DNA of 27,952 nt from assembly GCA_011319805.1 (NCBI GenBank), contig SJRY01000185.1, forward strand, positions 1 to 27,952, in the 5' to 3' direction. Every line of letters begins with the position of its first letter. Positions within the stretch are counted from its first letter, which is position 1. Below, piece after piece: positions 1-9,082 of this stretch. This DNA is from Macrocybe gigantea (Eukaryota; Basidiomycota; Agaricomycetes; Agaricales; Callistosporiaceae). The translations under genes were made by a program, and so were the position numbers. Below the pieces are notes generated by a model, which worked only from the letters and a program-made list of their open reading frames with translations, was not told where the DNA came from and did not search any database.

Positions 1-39
1 CACTGAAGCCCTCGATATCGCGCGGGAATTCAGCTAAGT

Positions 40-2636
40 CTAACAGCCTTGTTTCGAAAACCCCGAAATCCGCTCGAAACCATCCATATTCACTTCGTTC
101 CATTCCTCCCCTTTCACGCTACAGTCCCTCGGGTTACTCTGTGACTTGAACAGCTCGTAGTTTATACAGCCTCGGATAGGGACTGACGCTTCCTTCATTC
201 CACTTGTTGGTTTGTAGGTTAGTGCTACCCGATAGTTATCAGCGGGTCCAGTCCTACAGCAGAGAATCAATCTATACAAGATCAATGTCAATAAACCGGG
301 AGACAAACCTCTGATACGCCAGATAGGTGAAAACGGTTCGTCGGGAATTGACTCTATGAATTGGTCCAAAGCCTCTTGTTTAGCGTCGTGACCTCGTATC
401 TTGGAATATGTTTTGTAGGAAGCTTCAATGAAGTGTTCGAGGTAGCTATCCTTGACTCCGCTTTCGGTTTTCATCTGCTTGACCTTTGTCTTCGTTCCGA
501 CCTGCTTTGCGTTCATCAATAATTGTCGAAGTGTCGCCATAGTGGTGGATTTCTGTCGCGGCTGCCCAATCTGCAACAAAACGGGTGCTCAGTAGCAAAA
601 TGTAACAACAAAAGGTACCTCACTTTCACGAATTCTTTAATTTGCTTGACCATGTTTGCAAGGGATTCTACAGCTTTTTTCTTGCCTTTCTTTGCGCCAG
701 TCGCCTTTGGTAATCCTTCCCGTTGACTTGTTGATCGATCGGAATCGCTGGCATAAGTGTCTGAAGCTACACCTTGCTCGCGACAGGGTCCGTATCACTG
801 GCAACCAAATTTTGCGTGTCGGCGTCATGATTGTCGGAAGGAGTACCAGCCATATCGTGGGCGTCGTGTCCTTTGACATGGCAAATCCTACAGAAATGCT
901 TTCCTTTGAGTCCAATGTGACACGCTAACTCGCTTTGCATCGGATTGTCACCCAGAACAGCAATGACAAATGGTATGATCAGAACATGCTCTTGCTCAAC
1001 ACAGTCCCAAGCCCAGATACCGCTCTCCCAAGCTTCTCTGTCCGAGTAGATATCAATAAATCGGCCGCAAAAGATCAAAAAAAAACTGACTCAAGTTGTT
1101 GTAGTATTCCGTCGAGCATCTCGGTAGGTGGAGCTGTGTTCGATGTACTCATAAAATGAATGTTATATTCTTTGTGGACTTCCTTGCAAGGCAGACCCGC
1201 CGGCGTAAACAGCCAAGAGTTATGTTTGTTCCATTTCTTCGACGAGTTACCGGACGTGTCATCACAGTACAGCCAAATCGGAAACTGATACACTTTTGCA
1301 CCCTTGGCCAAGGTTCGATAACGGTGCCCTTCACGTGGATTCGTTCGAGTCCAAGGGGTAATCAACTCGTCGTTTTCATGCAGGCAAGACCCTTGTAAAA
1401 CTTGTAAGTCGATTCCGCTGCGATACCAAACACCCACCCACCTAGAATACTGGTAGCCTTGGGCAGTCCACACGTCTGAATGCTCGAGTCCCAACTCGCA
1501 AAGCTCAATGAAAACTCCACCTCCGATACTTCGTGAGTGCTATGCTCATCGACGATCCACCCAAGGTCGGGTTCTGACGCAATACGCATCGACCAGACAT
1601 TGGCATGCAAGATGCCCTGCCGAAAAAACCACTCGTAAGGCATGCAGACAGTGCCATCACGTAGGAGGCATGGCTCGTAGATGAAGTATTGCTGGTGACG
1701 TATTTGAGCCATGGGCGCCACCTTGTATGCCTTTTCCCATCGATTTCGCGCCAATGACTGGCTTGATAATATTCGGAGACTTCGCCACCGGCATCTTCAG
1801 GATAAAAATGTAGATTTGGACGAACAAGTGGGTTGGCAAGCTCCTGGAGAGACTGTCAGGTAATTCTGAATTGGTATCAATTGATAACATACCTGAGCGA
1901 TGATATCCTTTAGTGAATTGACGCTATAGTGATGGCCGAACGCGCCCTTGTATTCGACAGTTTCAATACCGCAAGCTGACTGAATGCCATTGTTTTGAAG
2001 TTTGATAGATCGTACGCTTGGTATATTCCGTGCGCTGCTGGGATTGCTGACTTCTAACATCCACCGCATAACATCAAGCTGACGTTCCGAAAAAGATGAG
2101 CGAGGTAGATGCATAGCAACGTCGAGCACACAGGACTGATTGATCCATGAGAATAAAGATTATGATATGGCCAAAAGAACAGTGCTTACGATTTTGTCTC
2201 GCCATGGGAACCAGTCAGAGGTATCATCATTCAGTCGTTGTCGTTTGGCTGCAGGATCTTGACCATCGGAATTTGGATGGACAACTAAAAGAAGTAAGTC
2301 AACAGTTCTCTAAAAATTCCCCCGAGGTTGCGACTGACATTGACCAGGCATCGGAAATCTGAATGTAGGCATCGCTTCCTCCGGCCCCTCCTCATCGTCA
2401 CCAAAGTAACTTTCAAATTCAGACTGTGGGACCTCCACGTCTTCATCGTCAGAAAGTGTCTCAATGTCCAACTCTGGTCCATCGGGCACGACTGCGGCAT
2501 CAGTGAGATCGGTTGAGGACTCCGATATTGTGAGCGATTCAGCATAGTCGAGGAATGGGTTATCGGGCCACTGGGCTTCCTCACTATTTTCCCCGAAGGC
2601 TCTCAAAACCGGGTCTACTACTGAAGTTAATGGCAT
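40..2636 (-). mobile_element. Plavaka-type (CACTA superfamily) DDE transposase gene, partly decayed
   Basis: This is a cut-and-paste DNA transposon gene read leftward through several exons. The N-terminal part (2636-2310) is acidic. An exon at 2129-1893 carries LPRSSFSERQL and CGIETVEYKGAFGHHY, followed by LLRDGTVCMPYEWFF (1754-1400) and CDDTSGNSSKKWNKHNS with TSNTAPPTEML (1494-1087). Next come IPFVIAVLGDNPMQSELACHIGLKG and a CxxC...H knuckle, HFCRICHVKGHD (1078-767), then the C-terminal YLEHFIEASYKTYSKIRG and FSPIWRIRGL (579-260). This order matches Plavaka transposases of Agaricomycetes, recognised from family knowledge. Splice sites such as GTATGT after SLKDIIAQ are intact. The 3' end is eroded: the segment after WRIRGL no longer reads as the expected DPHxDTPVEILH. 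The element continues past the left edge of the window and its terminal inverted repeats were not found. Confidence 0.85.
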
Positions 2637-3574
2637 CGACTTCGAGGATGGCTAGTTCGATATCAGATGTTCCTCTGATGCACATTAGTACGTTCATGTT
2701 CTTTGGCTCCCTTGGTCGTACTATATGAGTTGTGACAGGCAAGACACTCCCATTTCTTTGGGCCTCTTCTCCACCCTAGGGTGGCGGGTCAGTCCTATTC
2801 TGCATTTTTAGGAACATTACGAGGGAAATTTTACATTGCTGATCTTCGGAGCTAGGCCAGGTTGACGGGGCCGACATGCTGTTACAACAACAGTCTGCCG
2901 TTGATATACACTCTTATCTATCTGCCCCTTATGTTATTGACTCAGCTCGGCTATACAATTGTCCAGGCGATAAGCGAGAAGTGAACAATTTTTGGTACCA
3001 GAAAGCGTCGGGCGGACGCTTTCTGGTACGTCCTGACATTAAAATAGTCTCATTGCCCTGATCCCCCCTGATTTATGGATATGATGAATCACCACCATGC
3101 CTATATCGATTTCCAGTAGTCCCTGGCATCAATGGTACTAGTCTAAATTGACACCTAGTGGGCGAAAATCTTCTTAACGATGGCATCATTTCTATGCAGG
3201 TGGCATTGTGCAATATTAGCATGACAGACGGCTAAAATTGGCATGGAACAAAGTCATATTATTTCCGGACTACATGCTATGAATTTCAACTACATATTGT
3301 CGACCGGTCGGCGTTTTCCGCCAACCGTCGGATCGACGGTTCCCAGGTTTGGCCGTGTAATTACTCCATGATCATCACATGACTAGTTGTGCTACCCAAG
3401 CAGCTGCGGCATGGACTCGAAACTCAGCTCTCCACAAAATCACTGGCAGGCCGCAGTCCATATCTACTTATACTTCCACTTTCTTTTTTTCACTGGCCAT
3501 AGAAGGTATCTCAGTGAAATCTTGTATCAGTAAATTTATTCACCTATTGCCGCGTCGACAACGATAGGAAAATA
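2637..3574. other. Intergenic region between transposon and GDT1 gene
   Basis: No convincing gene was seen in this 0.9 kb. It contains a perfect 15-bp-stem hairpin (2995-3029) and a smaller one with stem AACCGTCG / CGACGGTT and a 3-nt loop (3323-3341). The right-hand 200 bp should contain the GDT1 promoter, but no clear TATA box was seen. Confidence 0.5.
2995..3029. repeat. Perfect 15-bp inverted repeat (hairpin)
   Basis: GTACCAGAAAGCGTC (2995-3009) is followed by a 5-nt loop, GGGCG, and the exact reverse complement GACGCTTTCTGGTAC (3015-3029). It lies in noncoding DNA just upstream of the transposase gene, between it and the next host gene. Confidence 0.9.
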
Positions 3575-4579
3575 ATGCCACCTGTCCTGGACGACGCTGT
3601 GCAGGAGGAAACCTTGCCGGCGCTCCTCCAAGCGTTCGCCATGATCATCTTCTCCGAAATAGGCGACAAGACGTTCCTCATAAGCGCTATCCTCGCCATG
3701 CGGCATCCGCGTCTCGTCGTCTTCTTGGGCGCGCTGGGCTCGCTCATCTTCATGTCCATCCTCTCGGCGGGGATGGGCCACCTCCTCCCGACGCTCATCC
3801 CGCGAAAATGGACGCAGACCGCCGCGGCGGTGCTGTTTCTCGTGTTTGGGACGAAGATGATGGTGGAGGCGCGGCAGATGAAGGGCGGGAGCGAGAAGGT
3901 GCGGGAGGAGATGAAGGAGGCGGAGGAGGAGATTGAGGAAGACGACGCGGGGCGTGAAGGACGCAAGGCAGTGGCAGGCGGCGATGGCATTCCTTTGCAA
4001 GATATCGAACGTGGCGAGGCTGTTCGGCATGCTGAAGAGAGCGAAGAACCGCCTGCGAGTGGCTCTGGAACTTCATCAAAAAAGTCCACCGTCGGGGAAG
4101 GTTTTCGGAATTTTTGCAGCTTATTCTTAGGTCCTGTCTTCGTTCAGGCGTTCGTTTTGACCTTCCTCGGGAGTGGGGCGACCGAAGTCAAATTGCAACT
4201 ATCGCGCTGGGAGCGGCCCATGTACGTTTCGTCGCACCATGCCCGCGATATCATGATCTTATCCCAACTTTTTTTTTTGTTTAGAATGTTTACCTAGTCA
4301 CGATAGGGACTATCGTCGGGCATTCATGTTGTACAGCACTAGCTGTAATAGGGGGACGATACGTCTCTACAAAAATATCTGTGAAACATGGTGTGACGTC
4401 CTTCCTGTCTACTAACCAACTTCTTATACTCACTTTATGTGACAGTGACCTATGGAGGATCGACATTATTTCTCCTCTTCGGTGTCATCTATCTCTACGA
4501 AGCATTCTCCTCCTCGGCAGACATGGAAATGTCGATACCCTTGAGCGTCAATGGTAGCGAGGTGGTAGGGCTAATCTAG
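3575..4579 (+). CDS. GDT1: GDT1/TMEM165-like (UPF0016) Golgi cation transporter, with one-base frameshift
   Basis: Integral membrane transporter of the UPF0016 family. Yeast Gdt1 and human TMEM165 move Ca2+/Mn2+ in the Golgi and affect glycosylation. Three exons: 3575-4221, 4285-4390 and 4446-4579. The first family signature E-x-G-D-K-T is in FSEIGDKTFLIS (about residue 25), followed by hydrophobic helices and LFLVFGTKMMVEA. A charged linker (EEMKEAEEEIEEDD) separates the two halves. The second signature, EWGDRSQIATIALGAAH, lies at 4171-4221 but one frame off: CTC-GGG-AGT should read CTC-GGn-GAG. Adding one G at about 4170 gives 888 nt, or 295 residues, a normal family length. Exons 2 and 3 give TIGTIVGHSCCTALAVIGGR and YGGSTLFLLFGVIYLYEAF. 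The other residues are as expected, so a sequencing error is likelier than a dead gene. The last 15 codons are less certain because the stop at 4577-4579 could lie inside a further intron. Confidence 0.9.
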
Positions 4580-5410
4580 GATGATCATAATTCTCTTTTT
4601 ATTCAAGGGACAGTCCATTACTTAGACGGCTTTCTTTTCTTGGGGATAAAAAATGTGTCGATCAAAAATCGAGATATACACGACGTTCCGCAGTACAAGC
4701 CAGAGGCGCTTGCAAAACTATACGAATTCAAGAGCGGCACTGGGACCGGCAGGGATGTAGTCGTTTCTCTTACGTCCTAATAGATGACATTCTTGGAACA
4801 CCACCGCACGTAATGCATGTATAGTACAAGGTCGACGACTCGCATTTTCTTTTCATCCTCGCCATCATATAGAATACTATACGTAGATAAGAGACATGGA
4901 CGAAAACGAAGGAAGAGAGATGAGCGCTCTTTCCTCCAACGAGAGACGTGGTCAGAGTATCCCGTCATGTCGGTCTTTCAAAACGCGTTGCTTTTTGAGC
5001 GGGAATAGGTAACCGACTCCGAATCCCGAGCTGGATCATTTCAAGGTGGCGCGGTCATGTGCTATCGAGTGCTTACCATCTCCTCCTCCTCCACTCAAGC
5101 CTCGGGTTGACAGCTGCTTCCAATGAATCGATAGCCTGACTACGGAGATGGTACTTGAAACGACAGAATCAGCGCTGTCCAGACTTCGATGCGAACACTG
5201 CAGTTTACAACCGCATCGAGTGTTGTCAACGGCAGTTTGACATGTCATTGCCTCCTCGTCGGGGAGTTATCGCCGCATCAGAGCGCCCCTCGATGCTTAC
5301 CGGCATTCTATGTAGTATCGCGAAAAGGGTTCCTTACTCTCCGAAAGCATAATTCAGCCATATAAATATCCTCCTCACTTCGAGTTCCTCGTCCCTGATC
5401 CCCAGAAACC
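4580..5410. other. Intergenic region with GMC promoter at its right end
   Basis: No recognisable gene. A stretch after the GDT1 stop (about 4628-4780) is open in one frame and encodes about 50 residues, but no splice signal joins it to GDT1 in frame and it matches nothing known to me. The last 100 bp hold the GMC oxidoreductase core promoter. Confidence 0.5.
5361..5368 (+). promoter_or_regulatory. TATA box of the GMC oxidoreductase gene
   Basis: TATAAATA lies 43 bp before the ATG at 5411, with a pyrimidine-rich stretch (CCTCCTCACTTC) between them, a usual fungal arrangement for a short 5' leader. Confidence 0.6.
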
Positions 5411-5683
5411 ATGTTACCCTCCCCCTATTTTCTCCTCCTTTCCCTTTCCGCACTCGTTCTCTCCGCCTCGGCAACACCGACGAACCACACGTCCTCAGGG
5501 GACGCGCGCGGCAATACCTTCGTGAGACGCGCTTCTGGCGTGACGACGTCCGCCAGCGCCGCAAATGGCCAGACGTTCGACTACATCGTCGTCGGTGCGG
5601 GTCTGACGGGGACGACAGTGGCCGCGAGGTTGGCCGAGAACTCTGGCGTCACGGTCCTTCTCGTCGAGGTTGGCGCGGACGAC
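5411..5683 (+). pseudogene. GMC oxidoreductase, 5' part (signal peptide and FAD-binding start)
   Basis: First 91 codons of a secreted flavoenzyme. Residues 1-21 (MLPSPYFLLLSLSALVLSAS, then A) form a signal peptide. A short Ser/Thr-rich stretch follows, then FDYIVVGAGLTGTTVAARL, the GxGxxG dinucleotide fold that binds the ADP part of FAD, and VTVLLVEVGADD with the acidic residue that contacts the ribose. The GMC match stops after the second Asp (codon ending 5683). The next residues, FHVLSYSWAPST, belong to a tyrosine recombinase. In relatives the next motif is R-T-N-P-x-V-Y-D, which appears at about 18131. The gene is therefore interrupted here. A TATA box and normal ATG are present, so the truncated message is probably still made. 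Confidence 0.88.
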
Positions 5684-6672
5684 TTTCACGTCCTTTCGTA
5701 CTCGTGGGCCCCATCAACACAAGAACCTACGGCATGGGCCTCCTCGCCTACCACTCGTTTTGCGACAACCGAGATATACCAGAAGAGCACAGAGCACCAG
5801 CCAACCCCCTCCTAATATCCGCCTTTGTAGCTTTCCTAGCAGGTAGATACTCGACCAGCACCATTAACAACTACATCGCGGCACTGCGAGCATGGCACAC
5901 CCTCCATAGCCTCCCGTGGACACCGAACAAGACTGAAACCGAGGCACTCATGCAAGCAGCATCCCGAATCACCCCCAGCACCTCCAAGAAGGCCAAGCGG
6001 GCGCCACTAATGCCCGAAACCATTGCCAAAATCAAACCCCAACTCGACCTCACCAACCCACGCGACGCAGCAGTCTATGCATGCCTCACAACATGTTTCT
6101 TCGCGGCAGCCCGCCTCGGCGAGTTCACAACCAAAACTCTCATGTCATTCGACCCCGACGTGCACATCAAACCTACAAACCTATCTTTCGACCAGTCCAG
6201 ACAAGGACATCCAGTCACCGTCCTCCACATCCCACGAACAAAGACGTCGATACACGGAGAAGACGTGTACTGGTGCAAACAAAATGACCCAGTCGACCCA
6301 GTTCAGGCACTCGAGAACCACCTACGCATCAACTCCCCTCGACCCACCGAACATCTTTTCGCCCACACAACCCATGCGAACAAGCCCAAACAACCACTGT
6401 CACGCAACGTATTTCTGAAACGCATCAACCAAATCCTACGCGACCTTTCCTGCGAGCCGTTGGAAGGTCACAGCATAAGAATCGGAGCAACCCTCGAGTA
6501 CCTCCTAAGGAGAACGCCACTCGAGGTCATGAAGGTGATGGGCAGATGGTCCAGTGATGCCTTCCTTCTCTACCTACGCCGTCACGCACAAGTTCTAGCA
6601 CCATACATACAAGCGGATAACAATTTATTACAACAAATCTCTTCACTCAACCCGACCACAGAGCAGCTGTAA
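5684..6672 (+). CDS. Basidiomycete tyrosine recombinase (Crypton/YR-element type), 5'-truncated
   Basis: DNA breaking-rejoining enzyme of the tyrosine recombinase superfamily. Matching residues begin at 5684 (SWAPST). One base is missing at about 5725-5730 (CAAGAACC for CAAGAAACC), after which the frame runs unbroken from 5704 to the stop at 6672 (322 codons). An N-terminal SAM-like core-binding region (YSTSTINNYIAALRAWH) is followed by the catalytic domain: Arg137 in AAARLGE, Lys180 in IPRTK, His256 and Arg259 in GHSIRIG, Trp282 in GRWSS (the usual second-His position), and the nucleophile Tyr290 in AFLLYLRRH. All key residues are present. Family members normally have more sequence before SWAPST, so the N-terminus is lost. 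Through SWAPST the frame is the same as the upstream GMC fragment. Flanking sequence after the stop (6718-6850) is rich in inverted repeats, such as GAGCTGC...GCAGCTC. Confidence 0.85.
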
Positions 6673-7126
6673 AATAGACACTCTCACAATTCATTTCCAA
6701 TACCATCGGATTGCTCCTAGAGCTGCGGGGGCCGAGACGATCTCGTTGCGTCGCGATCCTCCTAACACATGGGTGACGCAGCTCGTTCTCAGCCCCCTTG
6801 GGAGTTGCAAGCACTTACGGGTCCGAAAGCCCTCCCGGCTTTCCCCCAACCCTCGCAACTACACTGCTGAATCGTCGATTTGCACCCTTCAGAGCACGCG
6901 AACAAATCAAAGATTGAGAGTCTATCGATATTGACTCGTCAGGATCCGGTGGGACAACCCCGTAACCCATTGCCCCACTATGTCAACAACTCCGGCGTGC
7001 TGGCCATCCCCGAGCCGCCTCAGGACAAACCAGCATCGTCCAACGAAGATCGATGAGTGCCACGTCCAACGAAGAACGATAAGTGCCACGTCACTCGTGG
7101 TACTCATCTGCCAGCAACCTACCACA
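6673..7126. other. Noncoding 3' flank of the recombinase gene
   Basis: GC-rich and dyad-rich from 6718 to 6870: GAGCTGC at 6720 pairs with GCAGCTC at 6779, and GTTGC pairs with GCAAC across the pyrimidine-rich stretch. This is possibly the 3' end of the recombinase element. No gene was seen. Confidence 0.45.
7038..7089. repeat. 26-bp tandem duplication
   Basis: Two adjacent 26-bp units begin GTCCAACGAAGA and end GTGCCAC (7038-7063 and 7064-7089), with 2 differences between them. Confidence 0.85.
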
Positions 7127-7555
7127 TTACCGCTGACAACAACGACTCTTGTCATTGTCTGCCTTGCACCTCAGTGGCCCGCCAGTACTCGCTCCAATTC
7201 TGCTCGCACCACCTACGCCTGCCAGTACTCGACCGCGTTTTCGTGTCCCCTTCGGCCCCTTCGGTCTCGACTCAAATCCCAAGACTTCGACCACGGCAAG
7301 TGATATGGTTTTGTTCTGACGAATCAACGATGCTCCTACGTCACCTGCTTTGATAACATCTTCGTTTCCGGTGGTTTCTTGATTCCCATCGTCGTTCCTT
7401 CGTCTGATACACTCCTCAATAGTGACCCCTTGGGCGCGAAGAGTTCTCATGACAGATTTTCGACCGCGCGCCGAACTGAGTCGGATCGCGACCACGGATG
7501 ACTTGAAGTACTTCTTATCGTTGTGATAAATGAATTTTGAGTGTTTTGGTGGCAA
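7127..7555 (-). CDS. Uncharacterised basidiomycete-type protein fragment (142 codons)
   Basis: Open frame with ATG at 7555 and stop at 7127. The N-terminal half reads FIYHNDKKYFKSSVVAIRL, RTLRAQGVTIEECIRR and KAGDVGASLIRQ, followed by ISLAVVEVLGF. This has the look of an uncharacterised domain I associate with basidiomycete genomes, but I cannot name it. The C-terminal third is basic and low-complexity, and probably not native. No introns were needed. It sits between the recombinase and copia fragments, so a transposon-borne or captured piece is most likely. Confidence 0.4.
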   Translation of the reverse strand: MPPKHSKFIYHNDKKYFKSSVVAIRLSSARGRKSVMRTLRAQGVTIEECIRRRNDDGNQETTGNEDVIKAGDVGASLIRQNKTISLAVVEVLGFESRPKGPKGTRKRGRVLAGVGGASRIGASTGGPLRCKADNDKSRCCQR

Positions 7556-7674
7556 TGGTATGTCGTTTGACTGTTCAGAGCCGGGGACTCACTTCCGTCG
7601 TTCGTTTTGGTGGCTCTGTCACGGTGACGGAAATACGCCAGTTATGCGGCGAGCTTCGCTATAAACTCCCAGGT

Positions 7675-8081
7675 CGGACTTTTCTATACGGAACTCAAGA
7701 AGCTTCGCGAATCGCCTCAATCAACTCAAAAACGACGACTTCTACGTCAGCGACCGCCAGTTCAAGAACGTGATCGCCTCGGCGCTCCCGGCGTCGTGGG
7801 ATATTTTCACGCGCCCATACGTGCGAGGACGCAAGAGCGACGCGACTGCTGACTCACGCAAGACCGTCTCGTCCCAAGAGTTCATCGGCATTATCAAAGA
7901 AGAGTATCAACATCGAAAGAATAGGACCTCGGGCGAAACCTCCTACTCGACTCAAGCCTCGACGTCGTCCAACAAAGGGAATAGGCCGAAGAAGAAGGCC
8001 CCAGACCGCGTCGCCACCTCGACGGGCCAGGAATGCAAGAACTGCGGCTTGTGGTTACTATGCTACATGACGGTGAGGTAG
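7675..8081 (+). pseudogene. Ty1/copia retrotransposon gag fragment
   Basis: Remnant of a copia capsid gene (UBN2/retrotrans_gag type). In broken frames it gives FYTELKKLRE, LNQLKNDDFYVSDRQFKNVI, ASALPASWDIFTRPYV and SSQEFIGIIKEEYQHRK. A basic Ser/Lys-rich linker follows, then the first half of a CCHC zinc knuckle (CKNCGL, about 8035-8052). A stop arrives before the His and Cys of the knuckle, so the element is truncated. An indel near 7715 separates the two reading frames. No LTR was identified beside it. The integrase piece at 12652-12835 may come from the same or a related copia element. Confidence 0.75.
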
Positions 8082-8440
8082 GGCGAATGGACCTCCCGCC
8101 GTGGAGAATTTCGGTCGTTCAGAGAAGGAGAGAGGAAATAGGCGAAAAAGGGCTTAAGTAAGCGAACCCTTTACAACGAAGCGAGGGAGTCCGCTGAGGG
8201 AGATTTCGTGTATCAATGAGTTCGAACGCGGAAATATTTTCGAGCCAAGTAGGAGTGGGATGGTAATTCGTTGTCCCCTCGAGTAGTTACAAGCGATGTT
8301 TATACCAGGAGACACGAAAGAAGTAATTAAAAGAATCCTAGTCCAAAAGGAAAGGCTTGTCCAACTGGGGATGACTCGGGAGATTCTACCTCGCTCGCCG
8401 TCACCTATTTACGTGCGCGGTCGCTGCCCCACACGACGCG
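8082..8440. other. Unassigned stretch after copia gag
   Basis: No coding match was recognised. The sequence is purine-rich (8110-8300) and possibly an untranslated or LTR-derived part of a degraded element. Confidence 0.35.
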
Positions 8441-8441
8441 A

Positions 8442-8727
8442 GTGATCGACAAGGGGAACCGGTCCCTACCGTCCAGTCTTCTGTGCCGATCCTCGGGATT
8501 TCGGAGGGAGTTGGGAGTCATGGAAGAAAAGGGTGTTTGCGACGAAAAACATGTGTGGCGTAGTCGGTACGTCCACAACGGTAGAAGAGACTCGCGAAGC
8601 CGTACAGTCCATGCTCGCGAAGATCGACGTCGCCGACGGCCTCCCCGCGTCAGCTGAACCCGAAGTCACCCCTTCGACCGAAGCGAACGCGACAGAGCAG
8701 GAGGATTTTCCAACATGCAGCGAGTGA
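8442..8727 (+). pseudogene. Degraded coding fragment, possibly copia RT-upstream region
   Basis: Two overlapping frames look like decayed protein. One gives ELGVMEEKGVC at about 8510-8545, resembling the E-x-x-x-MEEKGVW start of copia reverse transcriptase. The other (8533-8727) gives VFATKNMCGVV and then an acidic tail, ending TEQEDFPTCSE. The resemblance is short and the assignment is tentative. Confidence 0.3.
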
Positions 8728-9082
8728 CCGACACGCCCTCGCGTGCCAGTTGTTCCAGCTTGTCTCGGGATTTGCAATAATCCAATTGCTAGTCGTGGGA
8801 AATAGTCATAATGAGAAATTCTAGAAATGTGTGTTCATAGGTTGAATAAAAGCGAGCAAAAAAAAACGCACGAGAAAGAATGGAGGTGGTAGGTGACATT
8901 GGTGAGGAACCACATCATCTTGAGGAGGACGCCGATGCCACAGCCTGCGAGGGGGGAAAAGAATTAGTACGAGGAACGGGGTGGGCGAAGAGGATGGAGG
9001 GCGGCATGGGTGAAGTAGCTTGAAGTCGTCGTCGTGCTGGCAATAAAACTAAAAGGTAAATCACGGTGTTTAAGAAAGCTGA
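8728..9082. other. Unassigned stretch before LINE ORF1
   Basis: Purine-rich, with an A9 run near 8860. The minus strand between about 8960 and 8870 reads GCGIGVLLKMMWFLTNVTYHL after an AG acceptor, which could be a stray exon of an unknown gene. No other evidence supports a gene. Confidence 0.3.

Noticed and set aside
3536..4089. Minus-strand frames of up to 181 codons opposite GDT1
   Set aside because: Antisense of GDT1 exon 1, whose family motifs and splice sites are clear.
4628..4780. Additional C-terminal GDT1 exon
   Set aside because: An intron-like stretch precedes it, but no available donor joins it in the open frame, and known GDT1 proteins end shortly after the YLYEAF motif.
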